Assembly: GCA_030674155.1 (NCBI GenBank)
Contig: CM060344.1
Span: 24,841,930-24,853,039 of the forward strand
Origin: Stramonita haemastoma
Taxonomy: Eukaryota; Mollusca; Gastropoda; Neogastropoda; Muricidae
Direction of reading: 5' to 3'
Length of the DNA: 11,110 nucleotides
Shown: in pieces, positions 1-5,884 of the stretch
Position numbering within the stretch: the first letter of the stretch is position 1
Layout of the letters: every line of letters begins with the position of its first letter
Notes under the pieces: generated by a model
Database searches by the model: none
What the model was told of the DNA's origin: nothing
What the model saw: only the letters and a program-made list of their open reading frames with translations
Position numbers and translations under genes: made by a program

Positions 1-243
1 TATGTCTGCCTGTGCCTTTGTCTTTGGTCATTTTCTTTGTCCGATTCATCATAAACACAGTCTCTTCTTCTTCTTGCTGTCTGTTCCCGTTTTTACCCCC
101 TCCTTGGCTATTGTTTGTCTTGGTTTGCCCGCTTCTGTCTTGCCTTGCCTTGCATTTATTGTATTGTGAGTCTGCATAGGCAGTCACGTTTGGCCATTGG
201 GGTGGTTAAGTGTGTGGGAGTGGCGTAGGCGTGTGCACTGTGG
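1..243. other. Pyrimidine-rich flank, no gene seen
   Basis: This stretch is T/C-rich with short CTT and CTTG runs (near 62-75 and 139-152). No open frame here resembles a protein. No RNA fold, splice-site pair or transposon terminus could be supported. It passes directly into the CA microsatellite. Confidence 0.5.
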
Positions 244-470
244 TAGTGTTGCACACACCCGACACACACACACCTACACATGACACACACACACACACAC
301 GCACGTACGCATGCACACACACACCACGCACGTCGCACACCACCGCGCACACACATCACGTACGCACGCACAGCCCGCGCGCGCCACACACACGATTGAT
401 GATTGACACCACACACACACACACACGCACGACACACCACACACTCACACACACACACACACACCAAGAG
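244..470. repeat. Imperfect (CA)n microsatellite
   Basis: The + strand reads CA dinucleotides interrupted by CG-containing steps (ACGCACGTACGC near 299-311, GCGCGCGCC near 378-386) and by CACC or GACA breaks. The interruptions point to an old, decayed array. Cys/Val-rich or His/Thr-rich frames across it are products of the repeat, not genes. The alternating purine-pyrimidine steps with CG inserts could adopt Z-DNA. Confidence 0.93.
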
Positions 471-483
471 TGTTGCTTATGTG

Positions 484-540
484 ACGTTGTGTGTGTGGTG
501 TTGTGTGTTGTGTTGTTGTGTTTGTTGTGTGTGTTGTGCC
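484..540. repeat. (TG)n/(TTG)n tract, inverted partner of the CA block
   Basis: TG and TTG units follow the CA array after a spacer of about 20 bases (465-483). The last CA run at 445-464 and this TG tract are therefore approximate reverse complements and could pair as a hairpin. No gene is present. Confidence 0.85.
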
Positions 541-812
541 ACCATTAAGGAAGTCGCATTCCAACAGTGTGTCCAGTTATAAATATCTGGCACCTCTGTG
601 CATTCCCCTTTCTTCTACCTCAAATCAAACAGACCTGCAACCAGCCACCACCAATCAACCAACCAACCAGCGCCAGCAGAGTCAGTCAGCCAGCCAACCA
701 CTTTGTTTGTTTTTGCCAATCTTAATTCTTTTTCCCCAAACACACGGAGACTAAACTATTCCCCAACAACTACGGGAGACCCCTTTCCTCATTAACAATT
801 CATGACACTGGA
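541..812. other. Non-repetitive spacer with short AACC/AGCC runs
   Basis: This is mostly ordinary sequence. A short imperfect tetranucleotide stretch (AACC units, then CAGC and AGTC units) lies at 653-700. Small open frames cross it but have no recognisable domains and are rich in Ser, Thr, Gln and Pro. I see no gene. Confidence 0.5.
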
Positions 813-841
813 GTGTAGCCTAGGTTTGGGTTAATAATACA

Positions 842-843
<2 letters not shown>
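813..843 (+). repeat. Left copy of a direct repeat flanking the retrotransposon remnant
   Basis: This copy begins GTGTAGCC, continues GGGTTAATAATACATT, and is followed by TA-rich DNA. A diverged copy in the same orientation lies at 1228-1260. A third partial match (GGAGTGTAGC, as at 810-819) lies at 1276-1285. The pair brackets the remnant and its TA tracts. It could be a long target-site duplication, or part of an older tandem unit into which the TA-flanked fragment was placed. Confidence 0.7.

Positions 844-846
<3 letters not shown>

Positions 847-907
<61 letters not shown>
847..907. repeat. (TA)n microsatellite abutting the retrotransposon fragment
   Basis: This is about 30 uninterrupted TA units. 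The array ends directly against the recognisable coding remnant that starts at 909. TA arrays often sit beside truncated non-LTR copies, but here the array lies on the 5' side of the retained C-terminus, where a 5'-truncated copy would have joined its target. Confidence 0.95.
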
Positions 908-908
<1 letters not shown>

Positions 909-910
<2 letters not shown>

Positions 911-1178
911 CGGGCCCTTTGAAGATCTGATCACAGTCAAAAAACGCAAAGTGAAGTGGTATGGGTACGTCGCAAGATCAACAGGGCTTGCCAAGACGAT
1001 TCTGCAAGGAACCGTGCAAGGCGGGAGAAAGAGAGGCAGGCAGAGAAAGAGATGGGAGGACAACGTCCGAGAGTGGACAGGCCTCAGGCTGAGTGACACC
1101 CTGAGAAAGGTCGAGGACAGAGGGAAATGGAGAGAGCTGGTTGCGAGGTCTTCCGTGGCCCCCCTACGGTCTAAATAG
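909..1178 (+). pseudogene. C-terminal remnant of a non-LTR retrotransposon (endonuclease/reverse transcriptase) polyprotein
   Basis: The frame reads from IGPFEDL at 909 to a TAG at 1176-1178, about 89 residues. It carries the KWYGYVARS block, then a basic GGRKRGRQRKRWEDN block, then REWTGL and KWRELVARSSV. Such segments are the far C-terminal tail of many animal LINE-type polyproteins, downstream of the reverse transcriptase palm. They are frequent in molluscan and cnidarian genomes. The endonuclease and catalytic RT domains are absent, so this is a 5'-truncated dead copy. There is no natural start codon: the codon at 951 is GTG (Val) inside the conserved tail. The frame stops early at SSVAPLRSK. 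The next frame from 1177 reads RLRDRG, the usual continuation in this family, so a one-base shift occurred near 1161-1175. I leave the clade open. Confidence 0.85.
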
Positions 1179-1227
1179 ACTACGGGATAGAGGAAATGAT
1201 ATATATATATCTATTATATACTATATG
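1177..1227 (+). mobile_element. Out-of-frame C-terminus and 3' tail of the retrotransposon copy
   Basis: After the premature stop, the +1 frame from 1177 encodes RLRDRGND up to about 1200. This matches the expected family C-terminus. The sequence then becomes TA-rich (1198-1226), which may be the 3' tail repeat of the insertion. The right direct repeat follows at 1228. Confidence 0.6.
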
Positions 1228-1260
1228 GTGTAGCCTTTATTTGGTTAATAACAATACATT
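1228..1260 (+). repeat. Right copy of the flanking direct repeat
   Basis: This copy begins GTGTAGCC, then has TTTATTTGGTTAATAACA, and ends ATACATT. It aligns with 813-843, with a few substitutions and a 2-nt length difference. Both copies are followed by TA-rich sequence. Confidence 0.7.
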
Positions 1261-1476
1261 CTATATATAATCTTGGAGTGTAGCGTGGTTGTTTTCAGTG
1301 TTTCTCTTCACGTGTCTTTATCTGAAAGCGGACAGATAATTATTATAAGCTGAACTTATGGCCACAAGCTTCCTTCAGCATTGTTAGCCAAGTGAGGAAT
1401 ATGTTTACCGGCTGTTTATCGTTAACCCGTCCACTCCGGAGTGAGCGTATATCAGGGGTGTTGGAGATGACTAGTT
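1261..1476. other. Non-repetitive spacer with a 12-bp palindrome
   Basis: This is ordinary sequence without a recognisable gene. It contains the perfect palindrome CACTCCGGAGTG at 1432-1443. A partial third match to the flanking repeat lies at its left edge (1276-1285). Confidence 0.45.
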
Positions 1477-1735
1477 GAGAGAGGGAGGGAGGATGGAGAG
1501 AGAGAGGCGAAGGGGAGGGGATGGGAGTGGGGAAGGCGGGGGGCGTAGCAGAGGAAATGGGAGATGAAGAGAGAGAGAGAGGGGGGAGGATGGAGAGAGA
1601 GAGAGGAGAGAGAGAGAGGAGGAGGGAGGGGGGGGGGGGGGGAGAGGAGAATGGGGGAGAGAGAGAGAGAGAGGGGGAAGGAGAGAGAGAGAGAGAGAGG
1701 AGAGGAGAGAGAGAGAGAGAGAGAGAGAGGTGATG
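1477..1735. repeat. (GA)n and poly-purine array
   Basis: The + strand is almost purely purine: GA, GGA and GGGA units with a 15-G run at 1628-1642. Arg/Glu/Gly-rich frames on + and Ser/Leu/Pro-rich frames on - are repeat translations. Long homopurine tracts of this kind can form triplex (H-DNA). Confidence 0.95.
1512..1532 (+). other. Canonical G-quadruplex motif
   Basis: Four G tracts (4, 4, 3 and 4 G) are separated by loops of 1, 2 and 3 bases on the + strand. A further GGGGGG run follows close by at 1538-1543. This meets the usual G3+N1-7 folding rule. Function is unknown. Confidence 0.65.
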
Positions 1736-1792
1736 AAGAGTGTGGCGCAAACGGGTAGTCACTTTTTGATATTATGGGATGTTGGAGTACAA

Positions 1793-1821
1793 GGGGGGGG
1801 GGGGGGGGGAGGAGGGGGGGG
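1793..1821 (+). repeat. Poly-G run (17 G) with a second G8 run
   Basis: Seventeen consecutive G lie at 1793-1809, followed by AGGA and eight more G. Homopolymers this long are prone to sequencing and replication slippage, so the length is uncertain. Confidence 0.9.
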
Positions 1822-1887
1822 TTGAAGAGAGGGTTTTTTAGGTTCTTGTATTGTACCTCTGTTTTGTAGAGTATTTGCCTTTTTGTT

Positions 1888-1913
1888 GGGTGGGGGCCGG
1901 CGGGGCTTGGGGG
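1888..1913 (+). other. G-quadruplex motif outside simple repeats
   Basis: Tracts of 3, 5, 4 and 5 G are separated by loops T, CCGGC and CTT. Unlike most G runs here, it lies in non-periodic sequence, so it is not just a microsatellite product. Confidence 0.6.
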
Positions 1914-1921
1914 AGTTGCCC

Positions 1922-2043
1922 TGTAGTGTAGTGCAGTACAATGCGGTGTTTTCTATCATATTGGATTGTGTTTTGTCTGTGTTGTAGCGTAGTGGGGTAC
2001 ATTGTATTGAACTGGGTGCGGTTGGATTAGGATGTGTCTTACT
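1922..2043 (+). repeat. Diverged tandem duplication, 61-bp period
   Basis: Unit 1 starts TGTAGTGTAGTGCAGTACAA at 1922. Unit 2 starts TGTAGCGTAGTGGGGTACAT at 1983. Within the first 22 bases 18 are the same. Later in each unit TTGGATT recurs at 1961 and 2022. This looks like an old two-copy minisatellite. No gene overlaps it convincingly. Confidence 0.55.
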
Positions 2044-2045
2044 GT

Positions 2046-2275
2046 GTCGTAGAAGAAGCAGAAGAAACGAAGAAGAAGAAGAAGAAGAAGAAGAAGAAAG
2101 AAACGAAGAAGAAACAAGAGAAAAGAAAAAGTGAGAAGAAGAAGAAGAAAGAAAAGAAAGAAGCGAACAAGAAACAGAAGAAAAGAAAAAAAAACAACAA
2201 CAACAACAACAAGAAGAGGGACATAAATAACAACAACAGCAACAACAACAGCAACAAAACAAAACGCACATTATT
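2046..2275. repeat. (GAA)n followed by (AAC)n trinucleotide arrays
   Basis: GAA and AGAAA units run from 2050 to about 2190, then AAC/CAACAG units run to 2262. The Lys-rich + frame and the Phe/Leu-rich - frame are repeat translations. GAA·TTC arrays can form triplex DNA. The GAA to AAC transition is abrupt, as in compound microsatellites. Confidence 0.92.
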
Positions 2276-2423
2276 TCAGAGATTCCAAATTACAAATAGA
2301 CAGGCAGGTATAGGCAGAGACACAGAGACAGGACACACAACAACAGACACAAAGACAGAGAGTAGCTGCTTATAGCCGAAGTAATCGTTAATTTGATCAG
2401 GAAGATCAGACTTGACCCCTTCA
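2276..2423. other. Spacer with degenerate GACA-like units
   Basis: ACAGACAGGCAGG- and AGACAC-like units at 2295-2365 resemble a decayed GACA microsatellite. The remainder is ordinary sequence. No gene is seen. Confidence 0.5.
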
Positions 2424-2585
2424 CCCCCCCCCCCCCCCCCTTCCACTCCCAGGCGTTTCAATCCTCTTTTATTGCCCCCACCTCTCTCCCCCCCCTCTCT
2501 CTCTCTCTCTGTCCTCACCCCTCTCTCTCACTCTTTTTCTCTTCTGCCTCCCGCCTCCTCCTCCATCCCCCCCCCCTCTTTCAAT
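2424..2585. repeat. Poly-C (17 C) and (CT)n pyrimidine tract
   Basis: Seventeen C lie at 2424-2440. They are followed by CCT/CTCTCT-rich sequence with further C runs at 2488-2495 and 2568-2576. Pro/Ser/Leu-rich frames over it are translations of the tract. Confidence 0.88.
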
Positions 2586-2736
2586 CATCATAGGCACTAG
2601 TAGTAGTGACCCTCATGACACCATGAGTATGACAGATCAGATGACATCGTCTGTACTGTGGACATAATCTGCCTATACTTAAATGTGTGGTGCCTTTCAC
2701 TGCAACCACGGTGGCTAGTGCAGACATCTAGGCTTA
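2586..2736. other. Non-repetitive sequence, no gene seen
   Basis: This ordinary-composition stretch lies between the pyrimidine tract and the 3' end of SINE-like copy 1. It has a short TAG triplet run (2598-2606). There is no recognisable coding frame. Confidence 0.45.
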
Positions 2737-2915
2737 GTGTTCCATAACCTATGTTGTCGTAGGGGAGCGAAGGCGTCAGAGACCTCAGCTTCTCTAGGGG
2801 CCAGCATTTGAGGGCGGCTCCCTTGCTGCTTTACCTTCCCTGACCCTAACGAGGGCAGGTACCCATTGACAGTCTGGGTGGACTGAAGGACTTTACTGAA
2901 GCCAAGGCGCGCAAA

Positions 2916-2957
2916 CGGTCACCCATCCAAGTGGTAACCACGCTCTATGCTGCTTTA
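2916..2957 (-). other. 5S-rRNA-like segment (box C region) of SINE copy 1
   Basis: The minus strand reads TTAAAGCAG, then GGTTACCACTTGGATGGG and TGACCG. Animal 5S rRNA has TAAGCA followed by GGTTAGTACTTGGATGGG and (A/T)GACCG at the same spacing. This is the region containing box C of the type I pol III promoter. It sits where a tRNA would have its T arm and B box. The comparison with 5S is from memory of the conserved sequence. Confidence 0.6.
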
Positions 2958-2959
2958 AT

Positions 2960-3006
2960 ATTGGCTTGCGGAAAAGCGAGTGCTCTGACCACTGAGCTAT
3001 CCGTCC
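2960..3006 (-). other. tRNA-like 5' half of SINE copy 1
   Basis: On the minus strand, a 7-nt acceptor-like GGACGGA is followed by TA and then a D arm. The D stem is GCTC/GAGC with loop AGTGGTCA. An anticodon-like arm follows: CTCGC, loop TTTTCC, GCAAG, with one mismatch. The A box consensus is intact. The T arm and 3' acceptor strand of a real tRNA are absent, so this is not a functional tRNA gene. Confidence 0.7.
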
Positions 3007-3193
3007 AAGACACACTAGCACTAGCCTATCACAAAGAGAATCGGGTCGTTAACGAGATACAGTGTCTCTAACGGAGATCGGTGTCCTTAACGGGAATTCC
3101 AAACAACACACACAAAATGGTAATTTGCAGATCGGTCTATTTGTTTTTAACCTTACCTCCTTCTTTTCTTCAACCTAATTATTATTTCCACCC
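3007..3193. other. Spacer with a 19-bp degenerate tandem repeat
   Basis: Ordinary sequence. It contains two and a half units of a 19-bp repeat beginning TAACG (3050-3068, 3069-3087, then 3088 onward). No gene is recognised. Confidence 0.45.
3050..3095 (+). repeat. 19-bp minisatellite, about 2.4 units
   Basis: Unit 1 is TAACGAGATACAGTGTCTC, unit 2 is TAACGGAGATCGGTGTCCT, and a partial third starts TAACGGGA. The period is exact at 19 and the units differ by substitutions and compensating one-base indels. Confidence 0.6.
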
Positions 3194-3516
3194 CACTACC
3201 TACCATTATCATTGCCCTTACCATCATCATCGTAATCACCACCACCTCCACCATCATCATTGTTCGTCGCCACCACCACCACCACCATCATCATTACCCT
3301 CATCATTATCACAATCACAGCTTCCACTACCACTACCATCATCACTTACACATACCCCACCATCATCCATCGTCATTATCACCATCATCATTACCCTCAC
3401 CATCTCATCCTATCGCTCATTACCCATCACATCTCACAATCATCATTACCACTACCACCACACACTCCCCCACCACCACCACCCCACTACCACCACCACC
3501 ACCACCACCACACACT
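3194..3516. repeat. (CAT)n/(CAC)n trinucleotide array
   Basis: CAT, CAC and ATT triplets mix across about 320 bases and end in pure CAC at 3489-3511. Reading frames become long because none of these triplets is a stop in two frames. They give His/Thr/Ile-rich peptides that are not proteins. Confidence 0.92.
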
Positions 3517-3613
3517 AGATATGAGTCATGGCCGCTTGTTGCCCGCGATGTATCATCATCATCATCCTCATTCTCCTCCTCCGATCCACAACCTTTCTCC
3601 CCCTTCCGTCCCC

Positions 3614-3623
3614 TACACACACA

Positions 3624-3662
<39 letters not shown>

Positions 3663-3793
3663 ACACACACACATCACACAAATACAAAACACACATACAC
3701 ACACACATACACACCATACACACCCCCCCCACACACACACAGCACATACACACACACATACACACATACACACACATACACACAACACCACAC

Positions 3794-3858
<65 letters not shown>
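3614..3858. repeat. (CA)n microsatellite, about 245 bp
   Basis: CA units with ACATACAC variants fill the centre (3680-3790), and near-pure CA runs lie at both ends. C8 at 3723-3730 interrupts it. Opposite-strand Cys/Val frames are repeat translations. Confidence 0.95.
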
Positions 3859-3860
<2 letters not shown>

Positions 3861-4175
3861 GCCCCCTCTTGGACTCCTCACCTCACCCCCATGTCCTGCT
3901 CTCTTTTAATTCTATTCCTCCCTACTACCCATCCTGTCCCCCTCCTTCTCCTCCTCCTCCTCTCCTCCTCCTCCATCATCTCTCCTCACCCTCCTCTCCT
4001 CCATCACTCCTCATCTGCTCACCTGCTCAGAGTGACCTCTAATCAGCAGTCCCCAAAGGCCTAGCTGCGGGCAGAGAGGTCAGTGTAGTATTGACAAGTC
4101 CAAGGTAATAGGATTAGAACAGGCTGGCTCGCCCCTCCCTCCCCCTCCCTCCGTCCTGCCTTCCCCTTCTTACTC
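3859..4175. other. Pyrimidine-rich spacer with (CTC)n
   Basis: CTC/CCT triplets occupy roughly 3942-4020. 4021-4130 is ordinary sequence without a recognisable frame, and 4131-4175 is again C/T-rich. No gene is seen. Confidence 0.55.
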
Positions 4176-4392
4176 ACACGCCCCCCCCTCCCCCCCCCCC
4201 CCACGCGCATAATTAAACGCGCGTGTGAGCGCGCGCACACGTACACAGACAGACACATTATACACACACGCGCACGAACACAGACACACACGCACGCACG
4301 CACGCGTGCGCGCGCACATGCACACCCACATACACACACACGTACGCACACCACACACACACACACACACACACACAACACACACACACACA

Positions 4393-4433
<41 letters not shown>
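4176..4433. repeat. CG/CA alternating purine-pyrimidine array
   Basis: After C13 at 4190-4202, the sequence alternates purine and pyrimidine almost continuously. It includes CGCGCGTGTG (4219-4228), GCGCGCGCACACG (4230-4242) and CGCACGCACGCGTGCGCGCG (4293-4314 region), then CA to 4433. CG-rich alternating tracts are the strongest natural Z-DNA formers. Confidence 0.93.
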
Positions 4434-4434
<1 letters not shown>

Positions 4435-4749
4435 TCTCTGCCAATCTGCCATGAAGACCAGTACCTTCACTTAATGAAGGTTAGACTATTCCTTTCTTTG
4501 TCGTTGCGTGGAGATTTTCCCTCTTATTTTTTTTAGAAATTACGTCACCAGCAGGGCTTTGTGCTTGTCACTCGTAATTTGTGTGTTGGAAGCACAAGAA
4601 CACCCTAGGCCCTGGTTGAATTTTTATGTTAAAAAAGAAGAAAATTGTTGGTAAGAGTTGTTCAGATTTAAGTCTGTCAAAAACTAAAAAGTAAAAATGA
4701 AAAACAAACAGAATAAAAGAAAATACAATCATTAAAGAAAGAAAACAGT
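4434..4749. other. Ordinary A/T-rich sequence, no gene seen
   Basis: A short perfect hairpin CCTTCA/TGAAGG lies at 4464-4480 with a 5-nt loop. There is an A-rich stretch at 4628-4745. Open frames here run into the GT array and have no recognisable domain. Confidence 0.45.
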
Positions 4750-4805
<56 letters not shown>

Positions 4806-4808
4806 TGT
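4750..4808. repeat. (GT)n microsatellite
   Basis: GT units with one TTT interruption near 4763 and a GGG near 4801. It sits inside otherwise ordinary A/T-rich sequence. Confidence 0.95.
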
Positions 4809-5088
4809 TTCAGAGAAACAAGCAAAAAATGAAACAGAAAAGGACCATGTAACACGCTCAATAGACCTACAATTTTCTTGTCTTTCCTCGGCATGCGACT
4901 GTTTTTTTGCCCACACACGAAAGTACGCACATTTCAACTTCGGGGAAGATCCATAAATAACTTCTGCTTCAATAGTAATGTCTGTTGTTGCTTTAAAAAA
5001 AAAAGAAAAAAAATGACTCAGTCTGGTTGAATAGGTAAACATGTAGTATACACGTTCAAATAGATGCTCAAGAGAGAGAGAAGCTGAC
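4809..5088. other. Ordinary A/T-rich sequence, no gene seen
   Basis: A-rich runs lie at 4994-5013 and a short GA run at 5072-5080. No protein or RNA gene is recognised. Confidence 0.45.
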
Positions 5089-5140
5089 AGCTTATAGCGT
5101 GCGTTACCATGGAAAGCTATAGCGTGCGTTACCATAGGAA
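5089..5140 (+). repeat. 26-bp tandem duplication carrying X-box-like motifs
   Basis: Unit 1 is 5089-5114 and unit 2 is 5115-5140. Both contain TATAGCGTGCGTTACCAT and differ only by two one-base indels. Each holds a close match to the RFX (X-box) consensus GTHNYYATRRNAAC: GTTACCATGGAAAG at 5103 and GTTACCATAGGAAAC at 5128. Confidence 0.75.
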
Positions 5141-5588
5141 ACATAATCACTTTTCTTGTTTAAAGATTCCCATAATCCCTCCCTTCATTTTTGACGATTC
5201 TTTGGGTATGATTGCATACATGGTTTCTTTCAACCTTCTGTTTGTTTCAATTTTGTATTCCTGTTTGCGACTGTGTTGCCTTACAGGAAAGGCTTTTTTT
5301 CAGTTTTCTTTTATTTTTTGGTTGTTGTTTTGTTTTATTTGGGTTGGTTGGGGTTTTTTTTTGTTGTTGTTTGTTGTTTTTGCTTTGATTTTAAGCATGA
5401 TTTTGCTTCTCTACAAGAGTTGTCTTTTATTTTAGTTTTGTTCATTTTATTTAGTTGGTTAGGGAGGGGGTGGATTTGTTTAAGAGGTTAACTTTGGTAT
5501 CATGAATTTTGCTGGTGACAACATACTCTTTTTGTTGCCGTAGATCCTTTACCATGCACTGAATACAGGTTGCACATGCTGAGTATAT

Positions 5589-5611
5589 TAATATCATCGT
5601 ACATGATATTA
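5589..5611. other. Perfect 9-bp inverted repeat
   Basis: TAATATCAT at 5589-5597 and ATGATATTA at 5603-5611 are exact reverse complements around the 5-nt loop CGTAC. Confidence 0.6.
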
Positions 5612-5666
5612 TCGTATAATATAATTATATATTTTCAGCTGGCCAATCTTTTAGCCTGAAGGTTTA

Positions 5667-5725
5667 AATAAACTGACAATTTGGTCTGCCAGACACTTGG
5701 GTGTTGTGTCTTTGCTTGTCTGCTT
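5667..5725 (+). promoter_or_regulatory. Candidate poly(A) signal with GT-rich downstream element
   Basis: AATAAA lies at 5667-5672. A GTGTTGTGTC/TTTGCTTGTC stretch follows at 5701-5720, about 30 bases downstream. That matches the spacing of an animal cleavage and polyadenylation site. No upstream coding exon is recognised, so this could be coincidental in A/T-rich DNA or the end of an untranslated region. Confidence 0.3.
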
Positions 5726-5859
5726 GTATCGTATATTATATTACCGTATATTATCTGACTCTATGTCGGAGAGATGATGAAGAATCTGGGTTATGTCCCG
5801 TCTCCTTGCACCACTGGCTCTGAAGGAAAGATGAACTGGATGGAAGTGGGGATGAGGCA

Positions 5860-5884
5860 GGGGGGGGGGGGGGGGGGGGGGGGG
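5860..5884 (+). repeat. Poly-G run of 25
   Basis: This is the longest homopolymer in the window. Its length is likely imprecise because runs this long are hard to sequence. Confidence 0.93.

Larger units (their letters stand above)
2737..3006 (-). mobile_element. SINE-like element, copy 1 (tRNA-like head, 5S-rRNA-like segment, shared domain)
   Basis: The element reads right to left. The minus strand from 3006 gives a tRNA-like half with A box TAGCTCAGTGG. A 5S-rRNA-like segment follows at 2957-2916, and then a body shared with a second copy at 6575-6982. In the body, 2776-2807 is identical (32 of 32) to 6615-6646, while the flanking parts are clearly diverged. It has no coding capacity. The A box and a box-C-like motif imply RNA polymerase III transcription, and mobilisation would need a partner LINE (established for SINEs generally). 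No convincing target-site duplication or 3' tail repeat was seen, so the ends are approximate. It could also be a MITE or tRNA pseudogene, but the shared multi-part body in two places argues for a SINE family. Confidence 0.75.
5141..5859. other. T-rich then ordinary sequence, no gene recognised
   Basis: 5280-5400 is TTG/TTTT-rich, so the hydrophobic open frame across it (Leu, Phe, Val) is best explained by composition. 5575-5760 is A/T-rich, with CGTATATTAT-like units near 5612, 5730 and 5744, a hairpin, and a candidate poly(A) signal. Nothing here has a recognisable protein domain. Confidence 0.5.

Noticed and set aside
2034..2375. 113-residue Lys/Asn-rich open frame
   Set aside because: It is the product of the GAA and AAC arrays and loses all pattern once the arrays end.
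2960..3006. Functional tRNA gene
   Set aside because: Only the 5' half is tRNA-like. The T arm, B box and 3' acceptor strand are missing, so it is a SINE head.
2589..3028. ATAGGC...CTAGT-like sequences on both sides of SINE copy 1 as target duplication or terminal inverted repeats
   Set aside because: They match only imperfectly in inverted orientation and lie about 150 bases outside the element's left end, so they do not mark its boundaries.
3260..4042. 260-residue His/Thr/Pro-rich open frame
   Set aside because: It runs across CAT/CAC, CA and CTC arrays whose triplets contain no stop in this frame. It has no domain and no codon signature of a gene.
4540..4547. TTACGTCA, a CRE/ATF-like site
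   Set aside because: It is a single 8-mer with no promoter or gene nearby and is expected by chance at this scale.
5109..5435. 108-residue hydrophobic open frame starting with ATG
   Set aside because: The Phe/Leu/Val content follows the T/TTG-rich DNA. No family is recognised and the ATG lies inside the 26-bp tandem duplication.
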